Source: Pirellula staleyi DSM 6068
GTDB taxonomy: Bacteria; Planctomycetota; Planctomycetia; Pirellulales; Pirellulaceae
DNA: 64,000 nucleotides
Assembly: GCA_945875845.1 (NCBI GenBank)
Contig: CAMCMB010000026.1
Coordinates: 1 to 64,000 of the forward strand
Direction of reading: 5' to 3'
Shown: in pieces, positions 54,690 through 64,000 of the stretch
Numbering within the stretch: the first letter of the stretch is position 1
Layout: every line of letters begins with the position of its first letter
Translations under genes and position numbers: made by a program
The notes under the pieces: model-generated
Database searches by the model: none
What the model saw: only the letters and a program-made list of their open reading frames with translations
What the model was told of the DNA's origin: nothing

Positions 54690-57600
54690 ATGAGTATGAC
54701 CCAGCCCAAGCAAAAGATCGCAATTCCTGTTTCGCTCGTCAGGCAGTTGCACGACTTTCGCATCAAAGTCTGGAAGATCAAGATGCTAGAAGCATCTGGA
54801 ATCGCATGCCTTTCCGTTTTTTTTGGTTTCCTTGCCGTCTTTGCTCTGGATCGATTGTACGATTCGCCAGCGTGGATCCGAGCCACTGTTCTATTGCTTG
54901 CGACTGCTGGAGTCGCTTCGATTCCCCTATGGTTTCAAAAATGGGTGATGCGGATCCGGTCCGCCGAATCGGTTGCAAGACTGCTGGGTAAGCGAATGCC
55001 CGCGGTCGGCGACTCCTTGCTTGGCGCAATCGAGCTTTCCCGTAGCGATTCGGAACAATCTCGATCACCCGCATTGTGCCAAGCTGCACTCCAACAAGTA
55101 GCGAATGATTCCGCCAAGAGGAATCTACTGGACGCAACACCTAGTTCTCAGCACCGCACATACGGTTCACTTGCCGCGATGGGATTGGCAGTCGCGATGG
55201 GTCTGTGGATCCTCTACCCTGCGGCGGCCTCCAATGCGTGGGCGAGATTCGCTGCTCCGCTCTCCGATGTGCAGCGGTTTACATTCGCCGCTCTTGATTC
55301 CGTTCCGTCGAAAGTCATCGTCCCTCATGGTGAAACATTCCCGATCTCGGTTAAGCTCACCGAGGGTTCGGAGTGGTCCCCGAGCATAGCGTCCGCCACA
55401 ATTGGCAATCAGACCCGCTTGGAGAGCCAATTGAACAATCGGTCCTACGCGTTTGATTTGCCACCGCAAATCAACTCGGGCACACTCTTGCTTTCCATCG
55501 GAGACGCTTCACCGAGCATTCAAATCGTGCCGAAGCTGCGGCCGGAGTTGGAAAGTATTGTTGCCAACATCAAGCTTCCCGCGTACTTGAATCGTCCAGA
55601 AGCCATCAACAAAGATGTTCGAGGTGGTGGGCTATCGGTCGTTCGAGGCTCGGAAATCGGTTTTGACGCAACCGCCACAAGCACCTTGGCTTCTGCGTCC
55701 ATCGGACAGCAAGCCGTAACGGTCGCAGACCGGTCTTTTCGACCCGCCGCAGGGCTAATCGAAGAATCCAACAAATTCGAATTGCAGTGGACAGACACAG
55801 ATGGACTTTCCGCCAAATCCCCTTTTTCAATCAACGTCTCGGCACGCGACGACGAAGCCCCATCGGTGTTCTGTGATGGACTTCCTCGATCCCGCGTATT
55901 GTTGGATTCCGAGCAGATCCAGTTCACGGTTCGCTCCCTCGATGATTTTGGTGTGAAGCATGTTGGTATGGAATGGAAGACCGCGGAAGGATTTCAGTCG
56001 AGCAAGCCACTGATTGGAGAATTGATGCTGGCGGCTGGCAACGCCAGTGCGGAGACACTCGATGCGATGGCTACCTTCCAAGCAACCTCGCTCAAGATTC
56101 CACCACAACCGCTTGAAGTTAGAATGTTTGTGGAAGACTATTTCCCCGATCGCGGCCGAGTCTATTCACCCGTGCATTTGCTCTACGTGTTGACTCCGGA
56201 TGAACACGCGCATTGGATTCTGGACCAAATGAGCAAATGGCAACGCGAGTCGCTCGAGGTTCGGGACCGCGAACTGCAATTGCTGTCAACCAACAAGAAA
56301 ATCCGCGATCTGCCTGAGGAAGAGCTCAATCAAGACGACACGCGACGCAAAATCGAGCAGCAAGTGTCCGCTGAACAAGCCAATGGACGCCGTCTAAACA
56401 ATTTGACGGGGCGCGGAGAAGATTTGCTGCGTCAAGCGGCCAGGAACCCAGAGATCGGCGTTGGGCATCTCGAAAAGTGGGCCGAGGTTCAACAGATCCT
56501 AAAAGACATTGCAGCCAATCGCATGCCCAATGTTGCGGATTTGCTCAAGCAAGCCAAAGAAGAAAAGAGACTGGCCAAAGCCAGCACAGGCAATAGCGAA
56601 AAATCGGGGCCCATCGCTGGCCAAAACAAAGACAACCAAACCTCTCCGTCGGCTGACGAGCCAGATGCAGCCCCAACTCCCCCGGGCCCGACTGTACCGT
56701 TGATTGCCGATCGAGAATCCTCGCAACAACCACCGATTGAGTCGGATGATCCTCTGCAAAAATCCAAACAAGGCCCCCCTCCTGCACTGCGTCTACCAAC
56801 GACGACGGTGATGGGTAAGCCACAACCGAAAAAACCGGGTGAAGAGGAAACGGAGACGGAGAATAAAATCGAACAGGCGGTTCGGAAACAAGAAGAATTA
56901 TTAGCTGAGTTCGACAAGATCGCTGACGAACTTAATCAACTAATGGCGAATCTCGAGGGTAGCACTTTGGTGAAGCGACTCAAGGCAGCATCGCGCGAGC
57001 AAATCCAGATCGCAGATGCAGCCTCGACGGAAATCGATAATGCATTTGGGGCCCGTCTTCAAGGGCTCGCACAAGTTCAACAAAAACGGATCCAGCAACT
57101 CCAGGGTCGCGAGGAAAACGCGCTGAACACCGTCAGTCTGATTGTCGATGATTTGGAAGCATTTCATCAGCGGCGTCCGCTGGTAAAGTTTCAAAGCGTT
57201 CTCGATGAAATGAAAACAGAAGATGTCCTCGGAGGAATTCGTCTTTTGTCCGATCGCATCCTTGAATCGCAGGGGCTCGCCATCGCCGAGGCCGAGTACT
57301 GGTCGGATACGATGGACCGCTGGGCAGAGGACCTCGTCGATCCAGCCTGCAAAGGTGAGTGCAAAGGGAGCAAATCCAAAAGTTCACTTCCCCCGTCGAT
57401 CATCCTCGAAATCATGCAAATTCTCGAAGCGGAAATCAATCTGAGAGACCGCACACGCGTTGCCGAGCAATCCAAGGCGATTTCCGAGAATGCGAAGTAT
57501 CTTGAATCTGCCTCCGAACTTGCCGCAAATCAAATGGATATTGAAGAGCGAACCGCCATCGTGCGGACCAAGATATTGGAGCTGCCGGATGCACAAGCAG

Positions 57601-57974
57601 AGTTTGTCAAAGAGATTGAGTTGCTACAGCAAGTGGACTTGGTCATGTTGGATGCGGCAAAAATCTTGAAGCGACCTGAGACGGGCAAGCTGGCAATTGC
57701 TGCTGAGACAGAAGCGATCGAATTACTGTTGAAAAGCAAACGTATCAATCCCAAAAGCGGTGGAGGCGGCGGTGCCAGTCCTGGCGGCGGCGGTGGTGGC
57801 GAGACTCAGGATGCCGCCATTGCCATGCTGGGACCCGGCATCAACGAAAAGGAAACTCGCGAGGACCATGGAGTACAACAGTCGACGGGCTCGTCGGGAA
57901 CCAGTTTCCCAGAGGAATACCGACAGGGTCTAGACGAGTACTTCCAAAGACTCGAACGCAAATCTCTGCCGTAA
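54690..57974 (+). CDS. DUF4175-like large membrane and coiled-coil protein
   Basis: From the ATG at 54690 (MSMTQPKQKIAIPVS) the protein has 1094 residues; a GTG at 54606 would add 28. Two membrane helices lie near 33-55 and 62-82 and a third near 158-178. The segment AESVARLLGKRMPAVGDSLL is the clearest DUF4175-type signature. A beta-rich extracytoplasmic part (about 190-530) follows, then long charged coiled coils, a proline-rich linker (PDAAPTPPGPTVP) and a glycine-rich stretch near the end (GGGGGASPGGGGGGE). In other bacteria such proteins sit beside MoxR/DUF58 genes; none is seen here. It opens the operon that continues to the window end. Confidence 0.78.
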   Translation: MSMTQPKQKIAIPVSLVRQLHDFRIKVWKIKMLEASGIACLSVFFGFLAVFALDRLYDSPAWIRATVLLLATAGVASIPLWFQKWVMRIRSAESVARLLGKRMPAVGDSLLGAIELSRSDSEQSRSPALCQAALQQVANDSAKRNLLDATPSSQHRTYGSLAAMGLAVAMGLWILYPAAASNAWARFAAPLSDVQRFTFAALDSVPSKVIVPHGETFPISVKLTEGSEWSPSIASATIGNQTRLESQLNNRSYAFDLPPQINSGTLLLSIGDASPSIQIVPKLRPELESIVANIKLPAYLNRPEAINKDVRGGGLSVVRGSEIGFDATATSTLASASIGQQAVTVADRSFRPAAGLIEESNKFELQWTDTDGLSAKSPFSINVSARDDEAPSVFCDGLPRSRVLLDSEQIQFTVRSLDDFGVKHVGMEWKTAEGFQSSKPLIGELMLAAGNASAETLDAMATFQATSLKIPPQPLEVRMFVEDYFPDRGRVYSPVHLLYVLTPDEHAHWILDQMSKWQRESLEVRDRELQLLSTNKKIRDLPEEELNQDDTRRKIEQQVSAEQANGRRLNNLTGRGEDLLRQAARNPEIGVGHLEKWAEVQQILKDIAANRMPNVADLLKQAKEEKRLAKASTGNSEKSGPIAGQNKDNQTSPSADEPDAAPTPPGPTVPLIADRESSQQPPIESDDPLQKSKQGPPPALRLPTTTVMGKPQPKKPGEEETETENKIEQAVRKQEELLAEFDKIADELNQLMANLEGSTLVKRLKAASREQIQIADAASTEIDNAFGARLQGLAQVQQKRIQQLQGREENALNTVSLIVDDLEAFHQRRPLVKFQSVLDEMKTEDVLGGIRLLSDRILESQGLAIAEAEYWSDTMDRWAEDLVDPACKGECKGSKSKSSLPPSIILEIMQILEAEINLRDRTRVAEQSKAISENAKYLESASELAANQMDIEERTAIVRTKILELPDAQAEFVKEIELLQQVDLVMLDAAKILKRPETGKLAIAAETEAIELLLKSKRINPKSGGGGGASPGGGGGGETQDAAIAMLGPGINEKETREDHGVQQSTGSSGTSFPEEYRQGLDEYFQRLERKSLP

Positions 57975-57995
57975 GTTCGACTCCTAAAACAACCG

Positions 57996-58121
57996 GCGGG
58001 AGGGTGAGGCTCCTGCCGATCCATGATTCCATATGCTTTCTCTAACCAATTCATTGCTCGGGAGGGTGAGGCTCCTGCCGAACCTAAGCGTAAAACATCT
58101 CGGCAGGAGCCTCGCTCTCCC
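57996..58121. repeat. Hairpin repeat, second locus of the 27791 family
   Basis: A partial copy at 57996-58020 (GCGGGAGGGTGAGGCTCCTG) is followed by a complete hairpin at 58058-58121, whose arms CGGGAGGGTGAGGCTCCTGC and GGCAGGAGCCTCGCTCTCC pair with few mismatches. TTGATTTT follows. It lies between the DUF4175-like gene and the next gene of the same strand, so it may attenuate transcription within the operon. Confidence 0.7.
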
Positions 58122-58178
58122 CTTGATTTTCAATCCATTGGGTACTTCAAAGATCGTTAAAGGGGCAAGACTCCCAAA

Positions 58179-59105
58179 ATGACTCGGTGCGTTTTCAATC
58201 GAATGGCGATGGCCGTCCTCTTTTCCTTTTGTTGCTGCGAGGCTATCGAGGCCATTGCGCAAAATGCACCTCCGCGATTGCAACCTCCAGATCGCGTTCC
58301 AATCAAGGGTGTGGAAATCAACGCCGCAAACATCCAGGTGTTAAAAGATTTCCCGGTTCAATGGGCTGTAGTAGGACCCGCGTTTCCTGTGGACGCAGAG
58401 CAATCCAAGCGACAGTTATATATGCTGATGCGAGGGCTAATCCAAAACGAGTTATCCATAGTGGATTCCGTCTGTGACCTGGATGACAAACAGCGCCAGG
58501 CCCTTGTGGATCTTGCTGAGCAGGAATGGACCGTTAAAACCAGCGCTTCGGTTTCGAAATGCTTGCAACAGCATGTTTTCGGAACCATCGATCTCGATAG
58601 TTTGGCCGAACGAACCGTTCGGAGTTGGCTCGTGGCATGCACATCCACCGAATTAGTAGCCAACTACGACAAAGAGTTAGCAGATCGCATGGAGTATAGG
58701 AAGCACGCTTTGATCAGTGCGATGCTTGACATGCTTGTGGTAAAACTAAACTTAAGTTCGATGCAGATGGAACAAATTGAAGCGATCCTAGACGAGAAAT
58801 GGAGAGACCGTTGGTTTCGTTCCCTGGAAGCGACTTTTAACAACGTGTCCTTGCTACCCGATATTAGGCCAACGTGGATTTCATCCATTCTCACAGATGC
58901 ACAGCAGTCCGCCCTTGTCACGCGCGAGACACAACAGTATCTCGCTTCCCACCAAGTCACACAGGATTCGCCAAGTTTGGCTCTCGACACCCGATTCGTC
59001 CTTGGATCGGTTGCAAGCTCGAATGCAATCGCATTAGCGATGGAAAGCAAAAAGGAAGTAAAAACCCCGACGAGTGAGGAACAAAACGATGCGACCAAGC
59101 GTTAG
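58179..59105 (+). CDS. Secreted helical protein of unknown function
   Basis: A 308-residue protein with a short N-terminal signal (MAMAVLFSFCCCEAIEAIAQ). The mature part is alpha-helical and has spaced LxxxQ segments (CDLDDKQRQAL, LNLSSMQMEQIEAIL, ILTDAQQSAL). The same pattern appears in the next protein, so they look like distant paralogues. Function unknown, likely periplasmic. It overlaps the start of the next gene by 17 bases. Confidence 0.72.
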   Translation: MTRCVFNRMAMAVLFSFCCCEAIEAIAQNAPPRLQPPDRVPIKGVEINAANIQVLKDFPVQWAVVGPAFPVDAEQSKRQLYMLMRGLIQNELSIVDSVCDLDDKQRQALVDLAEQEWTVKTSASVSKCLQQHVFGTIDLDSLAERTVRSWLVACTSTELVANYDKELADRMEYRKHALISAMLDMLVVKLNLSSMQMEQIEAILDEKWRDRWFRSLEATFNNVSLLPDIRPTWISSILTDAQQSALVTRETQQYLASHQVTQDSPSLALDTRFVLGSVASSNAIALAMESKKEVKTPTSEEQNDATKR

Positions 59106-60063
59106 AGGTTCGGAATCGCAAACGAAAAGACCTGGGTTGCTGTGCCGTTTCCTTCTTCCGGTGCTCTTGCTGACGTTGGGAGCTTCCTCCTATGCAATCT
59201 CCCAAGAGGCAAATCGACCGCAATTACCACTTCCCGCTCAAGCGCAAGCGGAAATCCAAATACAGCGCCTGCCCATCAATCAACAGCGACGACAACCTCC
59301 TATCGCTGCAGATGTGGACGTTGCAGATGGTGACGATGCAGATGACGATGCGGTGATTTGGGGCCAGGGCGTTTTTGGGCGAATGGACCGCCAAACGATG
59401 CGGGAGTCCATGTTCGGTGCCATGGGAGGATCCGAAGCAGCCTTCGAAAAACTCAAGCGAGAGAGCATTCGACGCGAGGTAGACCGAATCAACGACATTT
59501 GCTCACTCACCGATAACCAACTGGAAAAATTAAACAAGGCCATCGAATTGGATATTCAACATGTTCATGCCAAGGTCGAAACGGTTCTGAGCAATTTTGA
59601 CTCGAAAATGACAGTGCAGCAATTTCAACAAATTCAGCAAGAAATTCATGCAATCGCAGCTACGATAAACGGCAACTCAAAGCAAGATGGAGATGTCTGG
59701 CGAAAGGTCCTTCGCTCTCAACTTACCGCAGAACAGACGTTAAAAATCGCTGAGGACAGACAGAAAGTGGAAGCGAACCAATCGCGAACACAGCAACTCA
59801 GAATCCTACTACGCATGCAACGAAAACTCGGATTGACGGCAGCGCAACGCAAGCTCATGAGCGAATGGATAAAAGAGGAAAACCCAACCCGATTTGATTT
59901 TGCGACCATATGGAAAATGTTGGCTTCCGTCGACGACAACGCGATTCCATTCACTCCCACCCAGCGCAAGTTGCTCGCACAGCCCCTTGGACCGGCCGAC
60001 ATGCCGATTGGCGAGTTCCCACAACTTAATGCGATTCGTGTGCTTCAGATGCGACAACCATGA
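59089..60063 (+). CDS. Secreted helical protein related to its upstream neighbour
   Basis: From the ATG at 59089 the protein has 324 residues; a GTG at 59074 adds five. Signal peptide FLLPVLLLTLGASSYAISQ. A Gln/Pro-rich stretch and an acidic run (DVADGDDADDDA) follow, then helices with LxxxQ motifs: ICSLTDNQLEKLNKAI, QLTAEQTLKIAED, KLGLTAAQRKLM and FTPTQRKLL. The pattern echoes LTxxQ helical proteins of the envelope but is not a certain match. It overlaps both neighbours, ending in ATGA with the toroid gene. Confidence 0.72.
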   Translation: MRPSVRGSESQTKRPGLLCRFLLPVLLLTLGASSYAISQEANRPQLPLPAQAQAEIQIQRLPINQQRRQPPIAADVDVADGDDADDDAVIWGQGVFGRMDRQTMRESMFGAMGGSEAAFEKLKRESIRREVDRINDICSLTDNQLEKLNKAIELDIQHVHAKVETVLSNFDSKMTVQQFQQIQQEIHAIAATINGNSKQDGDVWRKVLRSQLTAEQTLKIAEDRQKVEANQSRTQQLRILLRMQRKLGLTAAQRKLMSEWIKEENPTRFDFATIWKMLASVDDNAIPFTPTQRKLLAQPLGPADMPIGEFPQLNAIRVLQMRQP

Positions 60064-61184
60064 ATATGCCTGTGATGATCTACCAAAATGCTCGTTTTCG
60101 TTCGCCGACTAGTCCAGCTCCAATTGGGCTCCTACTCTTGGTTGGATTCCTTCACTTGTTTATGCAAGTTACAGACGCTTGGGGGCAGGCGAAGATTGGC
60201 CGAGATGGCAATGCCGTCCAAGGTCAAACCGTTCCGCGAGATGTTCGAGATATTTATGATCGCGGATTACTTTGGCTTGAGAATACGCAAGATGAGAGCG
60301 GTGGCTGGAGCAAGACGGGAGGGATGTCTGGGGGAGGTGTTTCCGGATTGGCTCTCATGGCATTCCTCGCGTCTGGCGAGGATCCGAACTTCGGCAAGTA
60401 TAGTTTATCGGTTCGCAAATCGATTCAGTCGATCATTCGAGCTCAGAACCCAAACACCGGGTACCTTGGCGATAGTATGTATCAACATGGGTTCGCCACT
60501 CTTGCGTTGGCGGAAGCGTATGGCGCGATTGACGAGCGAAATTTTTGGCCAGCTGATGCGGATAGCAAACGTACTCGATCGATCGGTCAGGCGCTGGAAC
60601 TGGCGATTCGAACTTCGGTAACGAGCCAGGACAAAAACACCTACGGTGGCTGGCGATATTCGCCAGACGCGAGTGACTCGGATACCTCGGTTGCCGGTGC
60701 CATCCTGATGTCACTTCTCGCGGCTCGCAACGCTGGGATCGAAGTCCCTGACAAGAATATTGACCGAGCTATCAAATACTTCACAGGCATGACGTCCAGC
60801 AGTGGACAAGTCGCCTATGCAGGTGGGATGGGTGGTTTTGATAATTCTCCGGCGAGAGTCTCCATAGCCACTTTGGTCTACTCCATTGCCGGCCGAAAAG
60901 ATCTCAAGGAATTTAAGGCAACCTCTACGTTTCTAAAAGCGTCGGATTCGACCGAAGTGAACGATCACTATGGCGAGTATACGGCTTACTACAAAGCCCA
61001 GGCCCTCTTCCAGACGGATTTGCCGACTTGGGAGAAATGGAACAAAAATCTCATTCTGGAACTCAAGAAGAAGCAGAAATCGGACGGCCATTTTGACGGC
61101 AACTTCGGACCCGCAGTTGCAACGTCGATGAACCTTTTGGCACTTGCACTCAATTTTCGCTTTTTACCAATTTACGAACGATAG
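60060..61184 (+). CDS. Secreted prenyltransferase/squalene-oxidase-repeat (alpha-toroid) protein
   Basis: A 374-residue protein with an N-terminal signal (PIGLLLLVGFLHLFMQV). The mature part has repeated helix pairs with GGW/GG turns: LLWLENTQDESGGWSK, YGGWRYSPDASDSDTSVAGA and KKQKSDGHFDGNFG. These mark the alpha/alpha toroid fold of terpenoid cyclases and protein prenyltransferases. Exported members without the catalytic DxDD or zinc ligands are thought to bind peptides or polymers, which is my inference here. It starts in the stop codon of the previous gene and ends 17 bp before the next. Confidence 0.85.
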   Translation: MNMPVMIYQNARFRSPTSPAPIGLLLLVGFLHLFMQVTDAWGQAKIGRDGNAVQGQTVPRDVRDIYDRGLLWLENTQDESGGWSKTGGMSGGGVSGLALMAFLASGEDPNFGKYSLSVRKSIQSIIRAQNPNTGYLGDSMYQHGFATLALAEAYGAIDERNFWPADADSKRTRSIGQALELAIRTSVTSQDKNTYGGWRYSPDASDSDTSVAGAILMSLLAARNAGIEVPDKNIDRAIKYFTGMTSSSGQVAYAGGMGGFDNSPARVSIATLVYSIAGRKDLKEFKATSTFLKASDSTEVNDHYGEYTAYYKAQALFQTDLPTWEKWNKNLILELKKKQKSDGHFDGNFGPAVATSMNLLALALNFRFLPIYER

Positions 61185-61201
61185 AACATCGATTGGCCAG
61201 T

Positions 61202-64000
61202 ATGCATTTTATAAAAACAATCGTGTTGATCCTTTGTCATCTTGCCGTGTGGCAGCGGGTGAACACACAAGCTGCGGACCCGCAGCCTGCCATTCCACCG
61301 AAGATTGACAAATCGATTGGCACGCTCCTTTTGATCGGCGGCGACGTTTACCGAGGAGAAATCGCGAGCGGCTCGAATCAAGAAGCCAACGGTGCGCTGA
61401 TCTGGCGATGCCCCGCCTTCGCTTCCAACTTGATCGTTCCCTGGAACGCAATCGACCGATTGACACAGCCTATATTGGATGCTCCGCAATCAAAAATTCA
61501 GGCTGCGGACTCCACTACGGAATTGTTTGTGTTCGAACTGCATTCCGGCGAATCCATATCCGGGCGATTTGCAAACATGACGGATCAATGGATTGAAGTG
61601 GATAGTCCGTTGGCGGGAAAACATAACCTGCCTATTGAATCCATCCGAAGCATTTTGCGAATGAGGCCAACGATGGTTGCCCAGGGCGGCTCGCTTGCCA
61701 TTTCGGACTGGAAACAAGTTGCGCCACCCATCAAGGTCGGCGGTCGAAGCAAGTGGTTCGAACGGACGGGTTCCTACGATACGGAAACGGCTGGTACAGC
61801 CATCACGCAGCAAGTCGTGATTCCCGATTTGGTTGCTATCGATATCGAAGTGGCTTGGGAGCAAGCAAGCCCGAATTGGATGTTGACGCTCGGTGAGCCA
61901 CGTCACATGGAGTTGCATTTCCGAAAGCTTGAAACACGAAACATGATATCGATTACGATTCTTGTCGACGATGAACTTTCGGCAGATATTGAAACGGCTC
62001 AGATTCCAAGCGATGGATTGACTTCAATATCGCTGAGGATGCTATGCGATTCCAATCGCGGTCGCTTTGTATTACTGCAGAATGGAATTCCTATCGCGCA
62101 GTTGCGTTTAACCAAATCGATGCGATTGACAGGTCGGCATAGCCTCACCTTCACCAACATCGCGCAAGGCCAGATTTCGATACGCGAGCTTAAAGTCTAT
62201 CCATCGGTTTTCACTGCCCCATCTATGAAGCTCAAGGGAAAGCCTGACTCAGTTCCGGATGAGGCCCGTGTGACCGAAACACTATTACGCAACGGAGAAA
62301 CCTTTGTTGGCCGACCAAGCGAATTCGATGCCGCTACGCGGTCTTTTGGATTTGCGGATGGAAATACCAACCTTGGCCGCGCATCGATCGATCAAGTCGA
62401 GCGAATCGAGTTTCCGCCAAGCGAAATGACAACTACTTCCGGCGAGAGCAAACCCTTTTATGTGGCGGAACTCAAGTCGGGAGCCAGGTATTTTGGGCAG
62501 GCCGCCAAAATGCAAGGGGACAATATTCTTCTGACCATCGATTCCATTAAGTCCACTGTGCAAATTCCTATTCAAGACCTGCAATCGATGGGGCTGAGTG
62601 TTTCCCGAGTCATCAATCCCAAAACCAGCGAGACTACCGCCTCGGAGCGAATGATGAAGTTCGTGTCACCGTGGACAACATCGACAGGAACGATCGACCG
62701 AGTTGCGTCCATTGCGACCGAGGAAAATGGTACCGATAATCGACCAAAACTATTCTGGAAGCCCATCGCAACCAACTCCGTTGCACTTGCTCGCGATGCG
62801 ATAGGCACAATAGAGCCCCTATTCATTGGGCCAGCAAAGGCCTTCAACGTTTTGCCAGATGCCCGAAGCGTGAATCCCAGGACTGGGCAAAAGCCGACCG
62901 TGCCAGATTATGGGCGACCTCTAAAAGACGATGAGCCATCGCTGTTCCTCAAGAGCGGCGACTGTTTCCCCGCCGTGGTGGACATCATTGATGAAACACA
63001 AACGAGATTCAAGTCTGAGATTTTCGAGTCGGGCCAAATTGACAATGAGTACGTGAGAGGCATCCGAGTCCTTGCCTATCCCGGCACTGACATTAATGAA
63101 AAAGGAGTTCGAAAAAGACTGCTTACGTTGCCTAGGTCGCAGCGCAGCAATCCACCTTCTCATTTGATTGTTTCCAGAGAAGGAGATGCCATTCGCGGAC
63201 ATTTAAAGGGGCTCACACCCGATATTGCGACCATGGAGGTCCGCGGATCGGAGGTTGCAATCATGATGAAGACCGTCGCGGAAATCATTTGGTTGCTCGA
63301 CGCGCCTGAAATCGTTCCACCCGGTAAAGAGCTTGAGAAAAAACCGCTTCCTGAAATTCAACCAAAGCCAAAGGGTCTCGATTCCAATCGCGAGCTTGAG
63401 TGCCAAGCACTGTTCAGTTCAGGCACTCGTATCAGCGTTGTGCCTGACCGTATCAAGAACGGCATCCTATACGGCCAACACCCTCAATTAGGGAACTGCC
63501 AAATCGATCTTTCCAAGATCTCCCGATTGGTACTTGGGGATTCGATTATGGAGGAAGCGGAAAGGAACCGATTTGGAAAATGGCGACTCGAAAATGCCAT
63601 CGATCCAAAGTTCGTCAATGATTTGGACTCGGCAGAAGAAAGTGGGGAAGCCAACAGCCCGAATTCCGTGCATGCGAAAATGGTAGGTGAAGCGGCACCC
63701 GACTTTGAACTTAAGAAGCTCGACGGGACATTGTTGCGATTATCCGATCTTCGCGGGAAAATTGTCGTACTCGATTTCTGGGCAACATGGTGCGGTCCCT
63801 GTATCGCATCGTTGCCAAAGTTGACTGAGATTTCGCAAGAGTACAAAGGTTCAGGCGTTGAATTGGTCACGATCAATATCGAACAAAAACCTGCCGAGAT
63901 TCAAGCCATGTTGAGCAGGTTAGAGATCAATCCAACGGTCGTCCTGGATTCGGACGGAGCGACCGCTAGGGCATATCGAGCGCAGGCCATTCCTCAAACA
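61202..64000 (+). CDS. Secreted multi-module beta protein with C-terminal thioredoxin (TlpA-like) domain, 3'-partial
   Basis: The frame is open from the ATG at 61202 to the window end (933 codons, no stop), so the gene is cut. After a signal (FIKTIVLILCHLAVWQ) there are seven similar modules of about 45-50 residues, each starting with a strand, a GxxFxG-like turn and ending in a P-[ILV]-x-x-[IL] strand. They lie near 37-85, 108-152, 356-405, 419-465, 579-630, 653-700 and 731-780. A lectin/LamG-like region fills about 165-340. From 827 a redoxin fold starts (VGEAAPDFELKKLDG) with the active site WCGPC at 863-867. It likely acts as an extracytoplasmic thiol-disulfide protein tethered to other envelope parts. 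Confidence 0.85.
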   Translation, partial: MHFIKTIVLILCHLAVWQRVNTQAADPQPAIPPKIDKSIGTLLLIGGDVYRGEIASGSNQEANGALIWRCPAFASNLIVPWNAIDRLTQPILDAPQSKIQAADSTTELFVFELHSGESISGRFANMTDQWIEVDSPLAGKHNLPIESIRSILRMRPTMVAQGGSLAISDWKQVAPPIKVGGRSKWFERTGSYDTETAGTAITQQVVIPDLVAIDIEVAWEQASPNWMLTLGEPRHMELHFRKLETRNMISITILVDDELSADIETAQIPSDGLTSISLRMLCDSNRGRFVLLQNGIPIAQLRLTKSMRLTGRHSLTFTNIAQGQISIRELKVYPSVFTAPSMKLKGKPDSVPDEARVTETLLRNGETFVGRPSEFDAATRSFGFADGNTNLGRASIDQVERIEFPPSEMTTTSGESKPFYVAELKSGARYFGQAAKMQGDNILLTIDSIKSTVQIPIQDLQSMGLSVSRVINPKTSETTASERMMKFVSPWTTSTGTIDRVASIATEENGTDNRPKLFWKPIATNSVALARDAIGTIEPLFIGPAKAFNVLPDARSVNPRTGQKPTVPDYGRPLKDDEPSLFLKSGDCFPAVVDIIDETQTRFKSEIFESGQIDNEYVRGIRVLAYPGTDINEKGVRKRLLTLPRSQRSNPPSHLIVSREGDAIRGHLKGLTPDIATMEVRGSEVAIMMKTVAEIIWLLDAPEIVPPGKELEKKPLPEIQPKPKGLDSNRELECQALFSSGTRISVVPDRIKNGILYGQHPQLGNCQIDLSKISRLVLGDSIMEEAERNRFGKWRLENAIDPKFVNDLDSAEESGEANSPNSVHAKMVGEAAPDFELKKLDGTLLRLSDLRGKIVVLDFWATWCGPCIASLPKLTEISQEYKGSGVELVTINIEQKPAEIQAMLSRLEINPTVVLDSDGATARAYRAQAIPQT

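Overview
The window reads as a chromosomal segment of a planctomycete, most likely a member of the Pirellulales. The indicators are paired DUF1501 and PSD1-type (DUF1549/DUF1553) genes with CxxCH motifs, a Tat-signal Gfo/Idh/MocA oxidoreductase, a membrane-anchored Ser/Thr kinase, an ECF sigma factor next to a PSD1-like membrane protein, scattered single flagellar and Tad genes, and many short dispersed palindromic repeats between genes. Genus-level placement is inference. I saw no rRNA, tRNA, prophage or CRISPR array.

Layout. 1-706 is a tandem array of 90-91 bp units, each able to fold into up to four hairpins; it runs off the left edge. 891-13060 holds dnaE2, a HEAT-repeat protein, a DEAD-box helicase, a lone DUF1501 protein, and an operon of zinc-ribbon membrane protein, CaMKII-association-like protein and glutamine-dependent NAD synthetase. 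13376-17761 (+) is a tightly packed set: DoxX-like protein, Tat oxidoreductase, small membrane protein, DNA polymerase III delta'. 17980-21611 (-) has a KAP-like P-loop NTPase with a membrane hairpin, a secreted toroid-like protein and an aldo/keto reductase.

21804-27768 (+) is a four-gene operon: PSD1 protein, DUF1501 protein, ECF sigma factor and a membrane protein that looks like an anti-sigma factor fused to a PSD1-type extracytoplasmic region with a CxxCH motif. 27892-33324 (-) has a small helical protein and a second DUF1501/PSD1 pair; its PSD1 member carries two discoidin-like modules. 33568-38182 (-) is icd, kdsB, an orphan fliM and proA. 38359-38783 is a decayed transposase. 39127-45281 (+) has a small conserved protein, tsaC/sua5, ilvD and a Ser/Thr kinase.

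45871-49489 (-) is coaX, obgE, rpmA, a secreted protein and a 29-residue AURKAIP1/COX24-type microprotein. 49755-53802 (+) is a phosphoglycolate-phosphatase-like gene followed by tadA, tadB and tadC. 54690-64000 (+) is an envelope-related operon: a DUF4175-like membrane/coiled-coil protein, two related secreted helical proteins, a secreted alpha-toroid protein, and a long secreted protein with seven similar beta modules ending in a thioredoxin (WCGPC) domain that is cut by the window end.

Intergenic DNA is rich in repeats. A 116 bp nested-palindrome element occurs five times, a roughly 80 bp hairpin element three times, and other hairpin families occur twice each. Several sit just downstream of genes or between convergent genes, where they may end transcription.
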